Origin: Siderastrea siderea
Taxonomy: Eukaryota > Cnidaria > Anthozoa > Scleractinia > Rhizangiidae
DNA: 64,000 bases
Reading direction: 5' to 3'
NCBI GenBank assembly: GCA_964030785.1
Contig: OZ034971.1
Coordinates: 11,026,579 to 11,090,578 of the forward strand
Shown here: positions 21,151 through 33,064 of the stretch, one piece after another
Layout of the letters: every line of letters begins with the position of its first letter
Numbering within the stretch: the first letter of the stretch is position 1
Translations under genes and position numbers: made by a program
The notes under the pieces: generated by a model
What the model was told of the DNA's origin: nothing
Seen by the model: only the letters and a program-made list of their open reading frames with translations
Databases searched by the model: none

Positions 21151-23639
21151 CTATTGGAGACAGTAAATATCAAACAAAACCCGGTTATGAAGGGCTGCAA
21201 CCGATACAGCCTATGTTACTGTTCGCATGATTACATGTATAAGCTGTCATTCTGAAAAAATAGGACAGGTAGACGGGTCACTCATTTAATCTGTGGCTAA
21301 TACGCACTGATAAACAATATTAATGCGTGTATGTAACTTGATAAGAAATGTTCCTATCAAAAAGTTTTCATAGAATCATATTTTGAATTTGGCTCATTGC
21401 CATTCCTTGAGGTTTATTCTGTGGTCCTCCACTGGAGCTGTCATTTTTATTAAAATATAGCCCACTGATTACTTACTTGTTGTGGTATTTTAGTTAGCGG
21501 TAACTACTCCTGTTATGAGGGGTGGCGAATGGTCTCACCAAAAATTAGGGTCTCGCAAAATTTCACCTGAACTATAAGCATCTCGCAGTCTCATTTTTTG
21601 AGCGATTCTATGCATCTCGGAGTCTCTAATTTTCGGAAAAACAGTCTCAGAGTCTTTCAACCTAGCCACCTCACAACCTTTTTGCGAAGCAAAAGCGGTG
21701 GTGAGTACCTTATTTTTACTGGCACAGAGTCCATCGCTATTCAGTGTTATTAGAAAATCCCTGCAATTTTTATGCAAGAATTCCGGACATATAATACATC
21801 AAAATAAAATCAGCCATTTCATTTTCTCTGTATGTGGACGCGTCTAAAGCATACATGTATTTTGCCACCACTGTATCGCGCTCCATGGAAATTCATGTAT
21901 TTGGAATGCCAGTAAATATTGAAATGTTCATGTCCACAATATTTATCTAGGCGAAATGTCTGCTTCTTCATAAAAATAACTGAAGAAGAATATAGCTAAT
22001 GGCGTTCCCTGGGATCTTCCTGGTTTATCTTAATCTCGGAAGGTTTCATGACACAGTAAGTTTTATAGTCATGTAAGCAACAACTTGACAAAACTATATT
22101 TAATTCTTAGTTCGGATTGCTTATTGATTGCCCAGCGTTTAGTCAGAAATGGAGATTTGGCAGTCCTGAAAGCATGTCTTTACGATGATGCTCTTCTTTC
22201 TAAAGGAGAGCTAAATACAACTATAAATACAATTACAACTAATAACAAATAACGTACGACTAAATAAAGCTAAAAGTGGCTATCAACTTATAGTAGTACC
22301 GGCAGTTCTGCGATCATAGCAACGACTCAAAAATAAATATTTAGCTTACCTTGAGCTTGAATTTACACTATTAAAGTGGTAGCAGTTTATATTCGTACAT
22401 GCTCAAGCATGAAAACGACAACTTGCCAAAATACAGATCCGACTCATCCTTAGCTATAACTTCTCAGTGGAAGGAGTTTTTGTGTACACAGTAGCATATA
22501 TCCAACCCAACTTTTAGCTTGAATTTTTTCGTGAAAGCAAATGACATTCAGCAGATAAGAGGTCCGATAAAGTGCCCCATCGCGATACTGTCTCCTATAA
22601 ATTGCTGTTAAATAACTTAATGGCCCTTGGCAAAGACGCTGTATGTGCCTGATCGTATTTGTTGATGCTAAGGTTTTAATGGCCCTTGGCAAAGACGCTC
22701 TATACGCCTGGTTGTATTTGTTGATGCTTAGGTTATGATTTTTAGTCGAAAAACGAATTATCCGTGAAGGCCTTATGCAGGTTCGCTCTTCGATATGTAC
22801 TTGTAAACAAGGAAGAATCGTAGTGAGATGCCACACAATTTATCCTTGGTTTCCATCTCTGGATTCTTAATCAATTTCCACGGTGTGTGTGATTGAACAC
22901 CACTTGTTTAAGAGTTAGTTTGTTTCTCCTCTTCTACGTAATAAGACTGTGTACATCTGTGTGCAGCTGTCGGTCGTTTGTTTAAGACGTTTTTTGTTTC
23001 TTCTCCTCTACTGCAGCTATGTACATATATGTGCAGCTTAGCTGTTCCTACTGTGGCAGCGCCATATGAAAAGCGAGTTCAGGACCCCTGCGAGATAGAA
23101 CTACCAATCTGTGTATAGGTAGGACTTTACAAACAACCGAACCTAGGTTCGAATGGTAGTTGCAGTTCTACAGAGGTCGACCTCGCCATCTCTGAATACT
23201 TTATCTTTGTCTGGATACTTTCTCTGGGTTCGAAAGAATGGTATACAGTTCTACAGAGGTCGACCTTGCCATCTCTGGATACTTTCTTTTTGACAATATA
23301 ATCAGGGGCAACCAGATTATTAGATTGTTTCAGAACTTTTCAAAGGCATGTTTGTGTAAGCTAATACAGATTGATCTGTTCGTGTTTTTAGCTGAAAATT
23401 CAGGCCTCAGAAAATTTTAGGAAACAGAACCCTATCCGCCGAATTTCCGAGCTGCTGATGGCTCTCCAAAAAATTGCTAGCTCTAGACGACAGATTTGTC
23501 CCTCCGAAAACAATAAGTCCTCTTTTAACGAAAGTCCGGGGTGATGTTTCGCAAAAGTAATCTCTAGCTTTCATTCCAATTAAATCCAAATATCTCAGGC
23601 AATTTTAGGCGTTCCAAACAGATATTCCCCGAAACAAAA
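21151..23639. other. Unit 1 noncoding stretch between FBXL exon A and the RT remnant
   Basis: No gene recognised. Two local duplications: a 59-bp tandem pair (22617-22734, each copy starting ttaatggcccttggcaaaga) and an 83-bp-period pair around 23145-23290 (cagttctacagaggtcgacc in both). The second pair is also present in units 2 (44931-45080) and 3; the first lies in a part that units 2 and 3 lack. Confidence 0.55.
22617..22734. repeat. 59-bp direct tandem duplication
   Basis: Two adjacent copies of a 59-bp segment starting ttaatggcccttggcaaaga, differing at a handful of bases. Not present in units 2 or 3. Confidence 0.85.
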
Positions 23640-24600
23640 CCGTTGGGTGCCCCTGTATAATGACCATGCCTGATCCTTTGTCCGGTTTTGGAATAATAAT
23701 GTCGTCACGTCGCGTAAGCTGGTTCGTGGCTCTTAGTAGTGCCTTTGGTAGTGCTGGTCCTTTCCGTTGGATGTCATTGAGTGCAACTGACCGCAGGGTG
23801 GCAGCGGAAAATGTTGTGACCGCAGGGTGGCAGCGGAAAATGTTGGCTCGAGTTTCTAGCAAGCCATTTATTATATTTTTTTATTTCTGGTAGAAGTATG
23901 CAAAAGAATCGTAGACTACAATCCAGAGCACAGTCAGTGATGGCTTGAGATCAGCCGGCATTATTTCCCTTATTCTTCAAACCAGGTCTAAATTTTTTTT
24001 AGCTACGCTAACTTGTTCTGGGATTGAAGGCGTGTCCAATTTAACCGGAATCTACCAGTATTAATTTCTTCACAAAGAAGTCAGACAGGCACATCGATTT
24101 TACTTTTACAGATTACAGATTTTGTCTGCAAGAAAGGTGTTAGAGACATAAGGAATGGCTAGCGATGCCAACGACCTTGTTTGTTTCTAGAATGTACACA
24201 AATGTACTAGAGGCATTAGAGGGCTTGAAAACAATGATGACAACATTTTGATGTCAAAATATGTTCTGCCCTGTATGATCGTCTCGAAGAACACACTCAG
24301 ATTCTTGCTGAAAAGGCCTTTAAAGAAACTATCAACCTGACGTCACACCTCCTTGAGCGTCTTGCAGCTGCCACAAAAGACCAACTATTTGGATTCCACA
24401 CAGGTACCTATACGAGTAAGCAGATGGTGTGCCGATGGGAACCCTTGTGGGACCTCCCATGGACATTATATGTTTGGGTAATATAAAGTGTTCTCTAGTC
24501 TTTAAGAGAAAAGTCATTCTGGCCCTACTGTCCGGTATTGAAATAAGGTTACCATTTGACATGCTACCGTTCCTTGAAAATCAATGATATTATCTAAGAA
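23640..24600. mobile_element. Decayed Penelope- or LINE-type reverse transcriptase remnant, unit 1
   Basis: Two recognisable scraps. On the - strand, 23605-23862 encodes LTRRDDIIIPKPDKGSGMVI, the DKG block at the start of Penelope-like reverse transcriptases. On the + strand near 24421-24500, a frame reads DGVPMGTLVGPPM, which resembles the DGVxMGSPLGP block of the same enzymes; before it lies YDRLEEHTQILAEKAF. Stops and frame changes break both. The two scraps face opposite ways, so the element was rearranged or two insertions are involved. Matching remnants lie in units 2 and 3. Confidence 0.5.
23788..23845. repeat. 29-bp tandem duplication inside the RT remnant
   Basis: The segment tgaccgcagggtggcagcgg plus nine bases is present twice in direct contact here, but once in unit 2 (about 45592) and unit 3. 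It is a slippage or repair event private to unit 1. Confidence 0.9.
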
Positions 24601-25820
24601 AAGCTAACAGGTATATAGAAACCCACCACAACTGGACTTTTATGACATTACCTGAGTGTTATAGTGGATTTATTTTCACAGAAAAGATATGTTTAACCGA
24701 GCGTACCGTATGACGTCACCATAGAAATATTTCTCTGACGGAACAGACAACCAAAAAGCGGCCATTCTCTTATCTAATTTACCATCGCGAGTTTTTTCAG
24801 TCTTTCGAGAAAAACACAGGGACATGATATTCGGACAAACCCTTAAGTAAAAAAAACACACGAAAACATTTCATCACAACGGCGGACATCGTTCGTAGAA
24901 AAAGGCCTTGTTTGGCATGGAATTTTATCAGTCTACTCCGGTCGAAAAATTGTCATGAGGTCAAAACTAATAACAAGATTTAAAACGGCAGATATTCAAT
25001 TAACAATGTGCTGCTTGTAAATTTCAAGGTGACCTGTGTTTTGTGGGTTATGACTGCTTCACGGTCCCAAGACTTGACGGTCCGTATTGCACAACCGCTG
25101 CCTTATTGGCAAACAGTTTACAGAAAAAGCACCGTAACGTGCAATCTTTAATTTATGAAAAACTCAAGAAAACGGACTGCAAAGTGACCCCATAGGAACA
25201 AAAGTTAGTAATTCAAGTCAATAAAAAAAACAATTTCGTGATAATCAAATGTAAAAAGATTAAACGACCTTCTGATATGATTTTTGAGCTTGAAAACTTC
25301 TTAGTTTTGAAAATGTCTCAATTTTGTTCTATGTCACTAGTGCTTCATTTCACTGAAATTAATCGTGTGCGTTCGAACCTTTCTCAATCAGCGTGCATAA
25401 TTGTTAACATCAAATAAGCCCGTTGTCAATGTAAAGGTTGACATATAAGTGTGCCCATACGCAGTAAGATATAAAAAAATAATTTCAACGCTGTTGAAAA
25501 ATGTAAATAATGGATTATGTGCTGATCACACCCAGAAACCGCTTCCAAACCGTCTCCTCTAAAATACAACGTAACTCAATACTCGGAATCATAGTTCACT
25601 TAAAACAACCCCTCCTTCCACCAGATTAAAGACTGCCCAAAACTTCCTACTTAACTTTTTATTTACAGATAACCTCAAATAGATCTTTCCCTCGGAGAAA
25701 ATATTTACTCTGGATCCAAGCCCGTTAAAATGACCGTAAATATGTTTGGGCAAACGTTTGTTTACCTGTCCATGTTAATCACTTTGATAGACAGTGACTG
25801 GTGCATTCTGAAAGACATGT
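24601..25820. other. Upstream region of homeobox copy 2
   Basis: No gene recognised. The left part aligns with 46361-47037 in unit 2. A block of about 536 bp (roughly 25275-25810) is absent upstream of copies 3 and 4. Confidence 0.55.
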
Positions 25821-25931
25821 AAAACGTCATTTAAGAGTCGGCGACCTTCTTTGTCTTAATTCAAAGAGAGTGCCTTTCCAAAGGAGCGACCCTATTTCAC
25901 ACACCCAAGGTAACCACATTGGGCTAAGAAG
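25821..25931 (+). promoter_or_regulatory. Conserved 5' flank / presumptive 5' UTR of homeobox copy 2
   Basis: The 111 bases before the ATG are well kept in copy 3 (47038-47148). Shared words include aacgtcatttaagag (a CRE-like ACGTCA core), ttccaaaggagcgacc and cttcacacacccaaggtaacc-like DNA, then aagaagATGG, a good Kozak context. No TATA box is clear. A transcription start cannot be placed by eye. Confidence 0.45.
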
Positions 25932-28000
25932 ATGGCGACGAGAGGTGGCGCTGTTCCAGCTTTTCATCAGGTTAACCCTCCAAGCTGTGGGCCAAATAGC
26001 TCGTTTTCAATAAGGCGAATTTTAGATCTCCCAGAAGATAATGTAGAAGATCAGGAGTGTACCTCATCTTCAAGTAACAGTTCACCAGCCGAGAGTTGCA
26101 CCGTTTCCTTTCCGTTTATCCCTCGAGCAGTTCGTCCCATGGTACACCATTGTGGTGATGATGTACCATGCAGTGGACTCATAAATTGGCAGGATTTCGG
26201 TCTCAAGCCTTATACTCATGATTGGGGTTATGCGGAATCGTTTCCTTTAAGTGACCAAGGATTTCCAGTTGGTAAGTGAATCAGGGTGTTGTTTCTGACG
26301 TCCATGTTATGCCTTCTGCAGAAAGACAATGCAACAGTTGAGTTTTCTTGCGCTGTTTTTTTGGAACTAGGGTAAGCTCATTACCGCTAGTTTCACATTT
26401 CGTTTGATTTACAAACCGTTAAAAAAAACAAACATGGATTTTAAAAGCAATTTCATCGGAGGCAGTTACAGGCTCATTGACACAATTTGACCACGCTTGC
26501 GTCTTTTTTGTTTGTATCACAAAAGGGAGACTTTCAAACTTAGTCGCCAATCAAAATTCTTTTAGTTTTGGCTACGGCAGAAGATTGATAATTTCAAGGG
26601 GAGCGAAATCTCTTCGAAAAATGTATTATTTTTAAGAAGGAATAGAGATCTTTCACACGGGACAAGTTTATGCCACATAGAAAGAATTTTCTCAAAGTTT
26701 AATTCCATCCACAGAAAAGATATTGGCGTCGCTGTATTTGAGTGTCGTTGAGAAATCTGGCCAGCCATTTTCAGTATTGAATCTTTTTTTTTTGTTTGAT
26801 AAAGTTATGAATGTTTAAAGACAGCTCTATTTTTAAATCTGTTATCAGCTTCCGCCGTGTGCATACACTTTGACCGTACTACTGAACTTGTCTATCTCTT
26901 ATGTTAGCGTAAAAGTTGCTCTTTTCAAAACAATTACAATTATACTGAAATAGGTGCTTAGTAAGTCATCATTCAAATGAACACACTTCCATTTATGTCA
27001 TTCAACAATGACATAAAGAAACCTTGTTAAATTTGAAATTTGAATTTGAGATAGAAGTTTGACAGTTCACAAGCCATATACTATTCAGCTTTCTGCAACT
27101 TTTTGTAGTCTCATCTCTAAATAAAGGATATATAGATTACTCATGACAATAATTCTGAAGACTGAGCTTTTGTTACCTACATATTTTATTTACAACATTG
27201 CAAACTTGAACTCTTCATTTAACTAGCCTGATCTTCTTAGAAAGATCGAAGGTGACTCTACTTGCAAATTATTTTCAATTTAACTGGACTCCAATATATC
27301 GATTTGTTCTTACAGACAACCAAGACCAGAGTAATTTTATTTTAGCGTTTTGTTATTGTAGCTCATTACTTGTTCATTCTTCGCATTCGTTTTGAGAAGT
27401 TAATTTTTCAGTTCTTCAACAACAGCGTACATAAAAGAGGCGATGACGTATAAGTCTCCCTTGTTTGGCCTCGGTTGAACTTGCAATGAGAAAATTCCCA
27501 TAACTTTCCATTCACTTTCCACTAAGGTCTGATTAAATTATTTCATTCTTTTCTTACCTTTATTGCTTCTTGACTTAGAGATCTTTCAGAAGAAGAGAAG
27601 ACGTCCCATGCGAAAGAAGAAGCAGCGTCCATTGTTTTCACCACACCAAATTCAAACCATGGAAAAAGAATTCGCCAAACAGCGGTACGTATCTGAGGAC
27701 AGGCGAGCTCAGCTAGCTTTAGAGATAAACCTTACTAAAACTCAAGTCAAAACCTGGTTCCAAAATCGACGAACAAAGTGGAAAAAGGAAACAAAAGGTG
27801 AAGCAAGTACAGTCTCAAGACGCCGCTCCCAGGGAGAAATGGACCATGTTTTCCTCGCAATGCAGAGCACGCTTAGTCTTTTTTACCAGGACGTTAACAT
27901 ATCCGTTGATTCACGTGTTATTCCGTACGGAGTTTTGCCACAGTGTTGTACTGAAGCTATGGTTCCTACTAGCGGCTTTAAAGGTTCGTTTGTATCATAG
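25932..28000 (+). CDS. Homeobox gene copy 2, complete two-exon gene
   Basis: A nuclear DNA-binding transcription factor of 253 residues. Exon 1 is 25932-26271 with donor g/gtaagt; exon 2 is 27579-28000 with acceptor ttgacttag/. The intron is 1307 bp, phase 1, about 12 residues before the homeodomain. Residues 25-31, FSIRRIL, form an eh1-like motif (FxIxxIL), which in this class recruits Groucho/TLE co-repressors. A Ser-rich stretch follows. A basic run KKRRRPMRKKKQR precedes the homeodomain (residues 126-185), which has Phe8, Met16 in place of Leu, Phe20, Trp48, Gln50, Asn51 and Thr47. The ~68-residue tail has no domain I know. ANTP class, NKL-type is inferred; TLX, HHEX, BSX, BarH and NOTO homeodomains all share parts of it. 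The start is the first ATG in frame with exon 1 and sits in a good Kozak context. Confidence 0.92.
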
Positions 28001-28149
28001 CTTGCAGATGGGTACAAGCACGATTTTGTTTGCTGTATTAAGTCGTACACTTGGCATGTTAAGTTCAAATTGCGTTTTAGTTAGAAGTTCGTTTATGATT
28101 TTCTTATGAAGTAGATTGATATAAGAAATATGTACAAGTTTAGAAACTT

Positions 28150-28155
28150 AATAAA
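28150..28155 (+). other. Candidate polyadenylation signal AATAAA, homeobox copy 2
   Basis: AATAAA 150 bases after the stop, followed by a T-rich and then G/T-rich stretch. Copy 3 has it at the same place. Confidence 0.5.
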
Positions 28156-28377
28156 CTTTTTTGGAGGTCAGTTTTTTGGAGGTCATCAGACGGAAACTCT
28201 ACCATACTTCATATTTATCACAGAAGTTGGTACAATTTAAGTATCGCCTAGGTCAGAATTCAACTCAATGCATCCAATCCGTTTTAATATTTCTCGTCAA
28301 GTATCGTGCTTAACATTGCCAGGGTAAACAGTTTATATTCACAGACCTTCTTCGCTGAAAATAGGAATGGAATGCCC

Positions 28378-28599
28378 TTGAACAAACTTGGTTCCCTGAA
28401 AATCGATGAAGAAAGTGGAAAAAGGAAACAATAGATAAAACGAGTACTGCCTCAAGGCGCTCCCAGAGATAAATAGAACATGTTTTGCTTGCAATGCAGG
28501 GAACGTGAAGTCCTATTTACAGAAACATACGCGTCGACTCACGTGATAATCCGTTCAGAGTTTTTGCACGGTGCTGAACCTACGTTTCCTATTGCATAG
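28378..28599 (+). pseudogene. Decayed extra homeobox exon 2 after copy 2
   Basis: Starts at the helix 3 region (aacaaacttggttccctgaa, aaagtggaaaaaggaaacaa) and runs to a degraded tail with a TAG near 28597. Frame stops, and a deletion of the segment before the stop, distinguish it from the unit 1 remnant. The short tail piece seen at 699-734 in unit 1 is missing. Confidence 0.78.
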
Positions 28600-31500
28600 A
28601 TTGCTCTTAAAAACAAAACACAATCTTTGTATGTTTTATTTAGTAGTAAACGTATACCAAGAACAAGATATTTCAGAATTTCCTTTTAAGTTTCTATTAT
28701 TGAGTAGATTGATACTAAGGAAATGCACAAGTTTAGATCTTTAGTTTTGAAGGTTTTGTATATTATCAACTATACCCAGTACTTCATATTTACACTCGCA
28801 TAAGTTTATTGGCCGGAAATCAGAAATTCAATCCAGTGCAACCAAGCCGTCTGTATTATTTTTCGTCGAATTCATATACGTACTGCTAAGTAGGTGTTAA
28901 AAGGTAAAGAGGTTATATTTCTCCCTTCTGTACAGTGTCGAGGCAGTGTTTCGACAGCCTCAAACAGGATTTCCCCTCAACTTAACCGACATCACATGCT
29001 AGCACGTCTTTAAGTAATCTCTTGCTCTAGCAAGTTGTTGATTATTGCCTTATATGACAAGGTCTGTTTTGCTATAGTCGCTTTTTCGTTTTCAGCCTGC
29101 AAACCTTACGACGAGGAAATATTAATAGTAGTACTCGCACCTATTTCACACGTATTACTATAAATTGTATAATAAATTTTTAATTGTTATAGTCATCAGA
29201 GGAAGCTTGCTACCCAGATTATCGGCTTTGTTATGGTGCAAATTAAGCGCAGGAAAAGATGTTTAACGAGTGTCAAGCGCTTCCAAAATGTATTAAATTC
29301 TGCTGGTAGATCTTAGAAAGGAGTGGTGTATACTAGTTTAGCAACTATCATTACAAAGCGTAACTTGAAAACATAAAGCAGGATCTAAGTTTTACTGTTG
29401 TTGTTATTTCCTAATGGTTGTGCACTGATTTTCCTTAAGATTTGGAGGAAATATCTGACGTTTTCAAACGATCATTGATATTTTCGTTCAACGTAAGCTT
29501 GAGTTCTGTTCTTTCACCCAGATCAACAACGTCTGCTGGGTGTTTGACTTGCAAATTCTTTGCTTGCAACAGCTACAGCCTGGAACAAAGCCAGCAATAC
29601 AACTGGGCGGAATGTGTTTCCGTAGATATATTTTCCTTTTTTTTTTTTTATTTAGACAAATGGTTTTGTTCTTCATCCTCAGACGGAAACTCTGACATTC
29701 CATTTGGCATATGAAACCGCACTTCATGTCTAGGACAAGAGACAGATGGAATTTCGGTCGGACATTAAAGGAAGTCACCTAAAAAGTAAAGATTGTTTTC
29801 AAAGCATGTGATTTCTGTTTACATAAGAAAATATTGTAGTTGGAAAGGTTTATTCTTGAGGAGTATTTGCATGCACATGTATGTCATTTATTGGAATTGG
29901 GGTGTGCTTACAATGCTCCTCAAGGAACTCTTTTTCGCCATTTCTTTGTTACTTTTTCCATCTTTATCAAGAAAGTATTTTGTGAGTGGGTAATCATGTC
30001 GAGACGACGATTTCAAGGTTGAGATCTCAGTGAGAACCCAGCTCCTCAAAATGTACACTGTGAAAGGTCCTGTGAGGTCTTCTTACCTCACAATTTTGGT
30101 TCAGTTAAAATGGTGTCAACGCCAATACTACAAGGAGCTCTATAGTAGCCTTGTTTCATATTTACATGTAATTTTAATTAATTTGTTATCTTGGCGTGCA
30201 TTTACACTGTGTTAGATTACAGAAAGATCTACTTCTTATCAATTAATAGTCATGTTTTAACAAGTTAATATTGATATTCAATTTACCACGTTTGTGATTT
30301 TATGGGACAACGCTATCGTTTATGGCGATCATTGGCAAAAACTCGCTGTGTAATAGCTAGGTGAATGTTGTTCGAAGGAGGTAAATAAATAAGAGGCAAA
30401 AATGGCAGAAGTGAGTATAGGCAGGGGTCCATGAGCTCCTGGTATCGGTCAATTTGCCACCCGACAGATAATAGACCACCCACTCACTATGGACACAGTA
30501 CGATACGGGGCGCTGATGTTCATGCTTGCACTCATTCACGGGAAGTATAATAAAAAAAAATCGTGCCTTCTTCTTGGCGCCAAATTCTTGTAAACAGAAC
30601 AGAAATCCCCTACAGCTTTTCCAAGTTAAGTTGCCCTCCAATGGTTTCCGTACAGTGATAATTGCTGGGCTTTTCACTGGCTTTTGTGCAAACAGACATT
30701 ACTAATGCATTTAATTCGCTCTGCCGCATGCGCAGAAATGGACTTTTGGAGTGCACGTTATTCACCCGTGCTGATTGTCGGAAAACGACGGTCTGATCAT
30801 TTCATTTCAGTCTAGTAACTTCTACTTATTTATTTATGTATTTATTTATTTATTTTTACTTTGTTCAGAGAATTACAGAGGACCTCGGAAGTTTCTTTAC
30901 ACAAGCCGTCCCTCGCCTCACCCGTTCTAAGACGAAATATAGCCACGAAATAATACGCTACTCCTTTTTTGCTACACATTAAAACCGCCCTAGTAACTCT
31001 TTATACACCTATAAATTCCGCCCGTCACAAACCCTCGGACGTATCCGAGAGGGGATGTTTTGAGCTATAATGCACGTGCGAAAAAAAAAACATAGGCACA
31101 CAATGCGTGCAGAGCCAATGACGTTTTCTTCCGTAATATGGTGAAATTTATGAGGACAACCTTTGGATCTTACACCGCTGCAGTGTGGTCCCACCCATAC
31201 CCTAACTCCCTCAAATACGCCTTCCCCTCCCCGCTTGCGGTTAATGTAACATCTTCACCAGAGCGAGGAATCAGCATAATCAGTTGTCATACAAACCGGG
31301 TAAAAAGCAGCGTGACTACGTGAAGTTAATTGTGGCGTGACATTAAAATTGTACGCAAAGTAAATAAAGCTCTTCATTTCCCTTTTCTTCGAAGACCACA
31401 TATTCCAACGCGTTGGTTTCTTAAATTTTCGGTCTTTGCGAACATAAATAACTTCGCTGCTAATATAAATTTTTCATAACAAATCGGCAACATTTAATTT

Positions 31501-32737
31501 CCGCCTACATTTTCAAGTTGATACGCCTGCTTTCTTCTAAACAAAACGAACACCCTGAACCTGAATAAAATTCATCAAGCTTTCAAAATTCAATAGGTCT
31601 GTACTAGAATGCTTTGTTGTTAATCTTGCCTTCGGTTCGAGATGTTTTGAGGGTTGCGTTACATTCCGAAGCTGAGCTGTCAACGATGCAAATTTGTTCA
31701 ACACGCTTTGAACTATAAATTTCATGTTTACGCAGGCAAAAATGACACTGAAAATTTTGAATTCGCTGTTACCTAGAGATAACCCGAAGTATTTTATGCT
31801 GTTTTACTCTAGTCTTTTCACTACTGTTACAAACTTGGGCTTAAAATATTGTTTCCTCCACTGTTTTTATTTTAATTAGGGAGTGAAATTAAAATTTCCA
31901 GTTTGAAATAAATCTTCGGGCGATACATGCAGTAGTAGCTGGTGGTGAGAAGGTTTCCACCCGGGTATAAGTCGGCCGGAATTTGTTACTTCACATTACA
32001 AGTTACGGTTCACACCTTTTTGGTTTACAAAGTGTTTCTGCTTCGCAGCAGAACACAACAATTCGCGAAATAAGTCGAGTTGGTTCGTTGCGACCACGAC
32101 CTTCTACTGGTTCTATTCATACTAAATCTCAAATTGACGCCGTCTCGTGTTTTTTCTGCCGTGGAAATTTTTACTTCGGTTTAGATAACGCAAGACTACA
32201 ACGCGAATAAAATCCTGCCACACATCAAGGATACAAAACAGCGCATTCGAAGCATATCCAGACTCACGACTACAGACCACTTCAACTCCCGGGGGTCGTA
32301 CTCCCATAGTATAAGGTGTATGGGTATGTACCGCTGTTGACCTAAGGATTTTAGTGTACCGGTGGCACACCCCCTCCCAACATATCACAGAACACTCCCC
32401 CGGCCTCACAGAAGAAACACAAACAGCATGCATGCGTTGATTTTCAGGCTACAGCATTAGCCATGACGTCACTAACAAGACGTCATTGGCTAAAAATAAT
32501 AATAAATAAATAAAATAAAATAAAATAAAAAGCGGCGCGACATTGTACAGCGGTATGCCGTGGGAGGAAAAATTTGGAATGATCTCTCATACAAGTGGTA
32601 CCGAGCGCCAGTCGCGAGAAAATTTGCAGCCGCTCATGGTAACCGATTCCATAGGCTGAAAAAAAACTTCTTAAAATCATCGATGTCGAGAAAAATTATT
32701 TATCTTCAGTGGTTCCCCCCCCCCCCTCCTTACGCTT
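28600..32737. other. Unit 2 noncoding stretch up to the LTR element
   Basis: To about 31020 it is paralogous to unit 1 (996-4060) and unit 3. Bases about 31090-32540 have no counterpart in units 1 or 3; they include a fragment of a G-run repeat (32286-32400, cccgggggtcgtactcccat) and an AAATAA-type microsatellite (32496-32531). No gene was recognised; open frames are not preserved between units. Confidence 0.5.
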
Positions 32738-32929
32738 TGTAGACGGATTTGCGGGGGAATAAAGAGTGACCACAGCGGAATGAGCTAACACAACTTTATA
32801 ACTGTAAACTGTAAACAAGGTAAACGCTGACAAGACTGACAATCTCGATCCCCAAACTTCGATTCCTCATGCTCTCGCTCCTCGTGCTCTTGTGTCACGT
32901 GACTATTTGAATCCCATAATTCCACTACA
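32738..32929 (-). repeat. 3' LTR of the gag-only element
   Basis: 192 bp, identical by eye to the 5' LTR. On the + strand it runs from tgtagacggatttgcggggg to ataattccactaca. Confidence 0.93.
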
Positions 32930-33064
32930 GTCCACACCTTCTTAAAGGGAGTAACTTACGACAAAAGCTAACAATGTACATAGTGAATAAATTTGAAACG
33001 AAGTTAACAAGAAAATCTTAACAGTCTATAATCCACATGAGTCCACCCCTTCTTAAAAGGGATT

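Noticed and set aside
22450..22836. A 128-codon minus-strand frame
   Set aside because: Spans the 59-bp tandem duplication and is absent from units 2 and 3; no domain.
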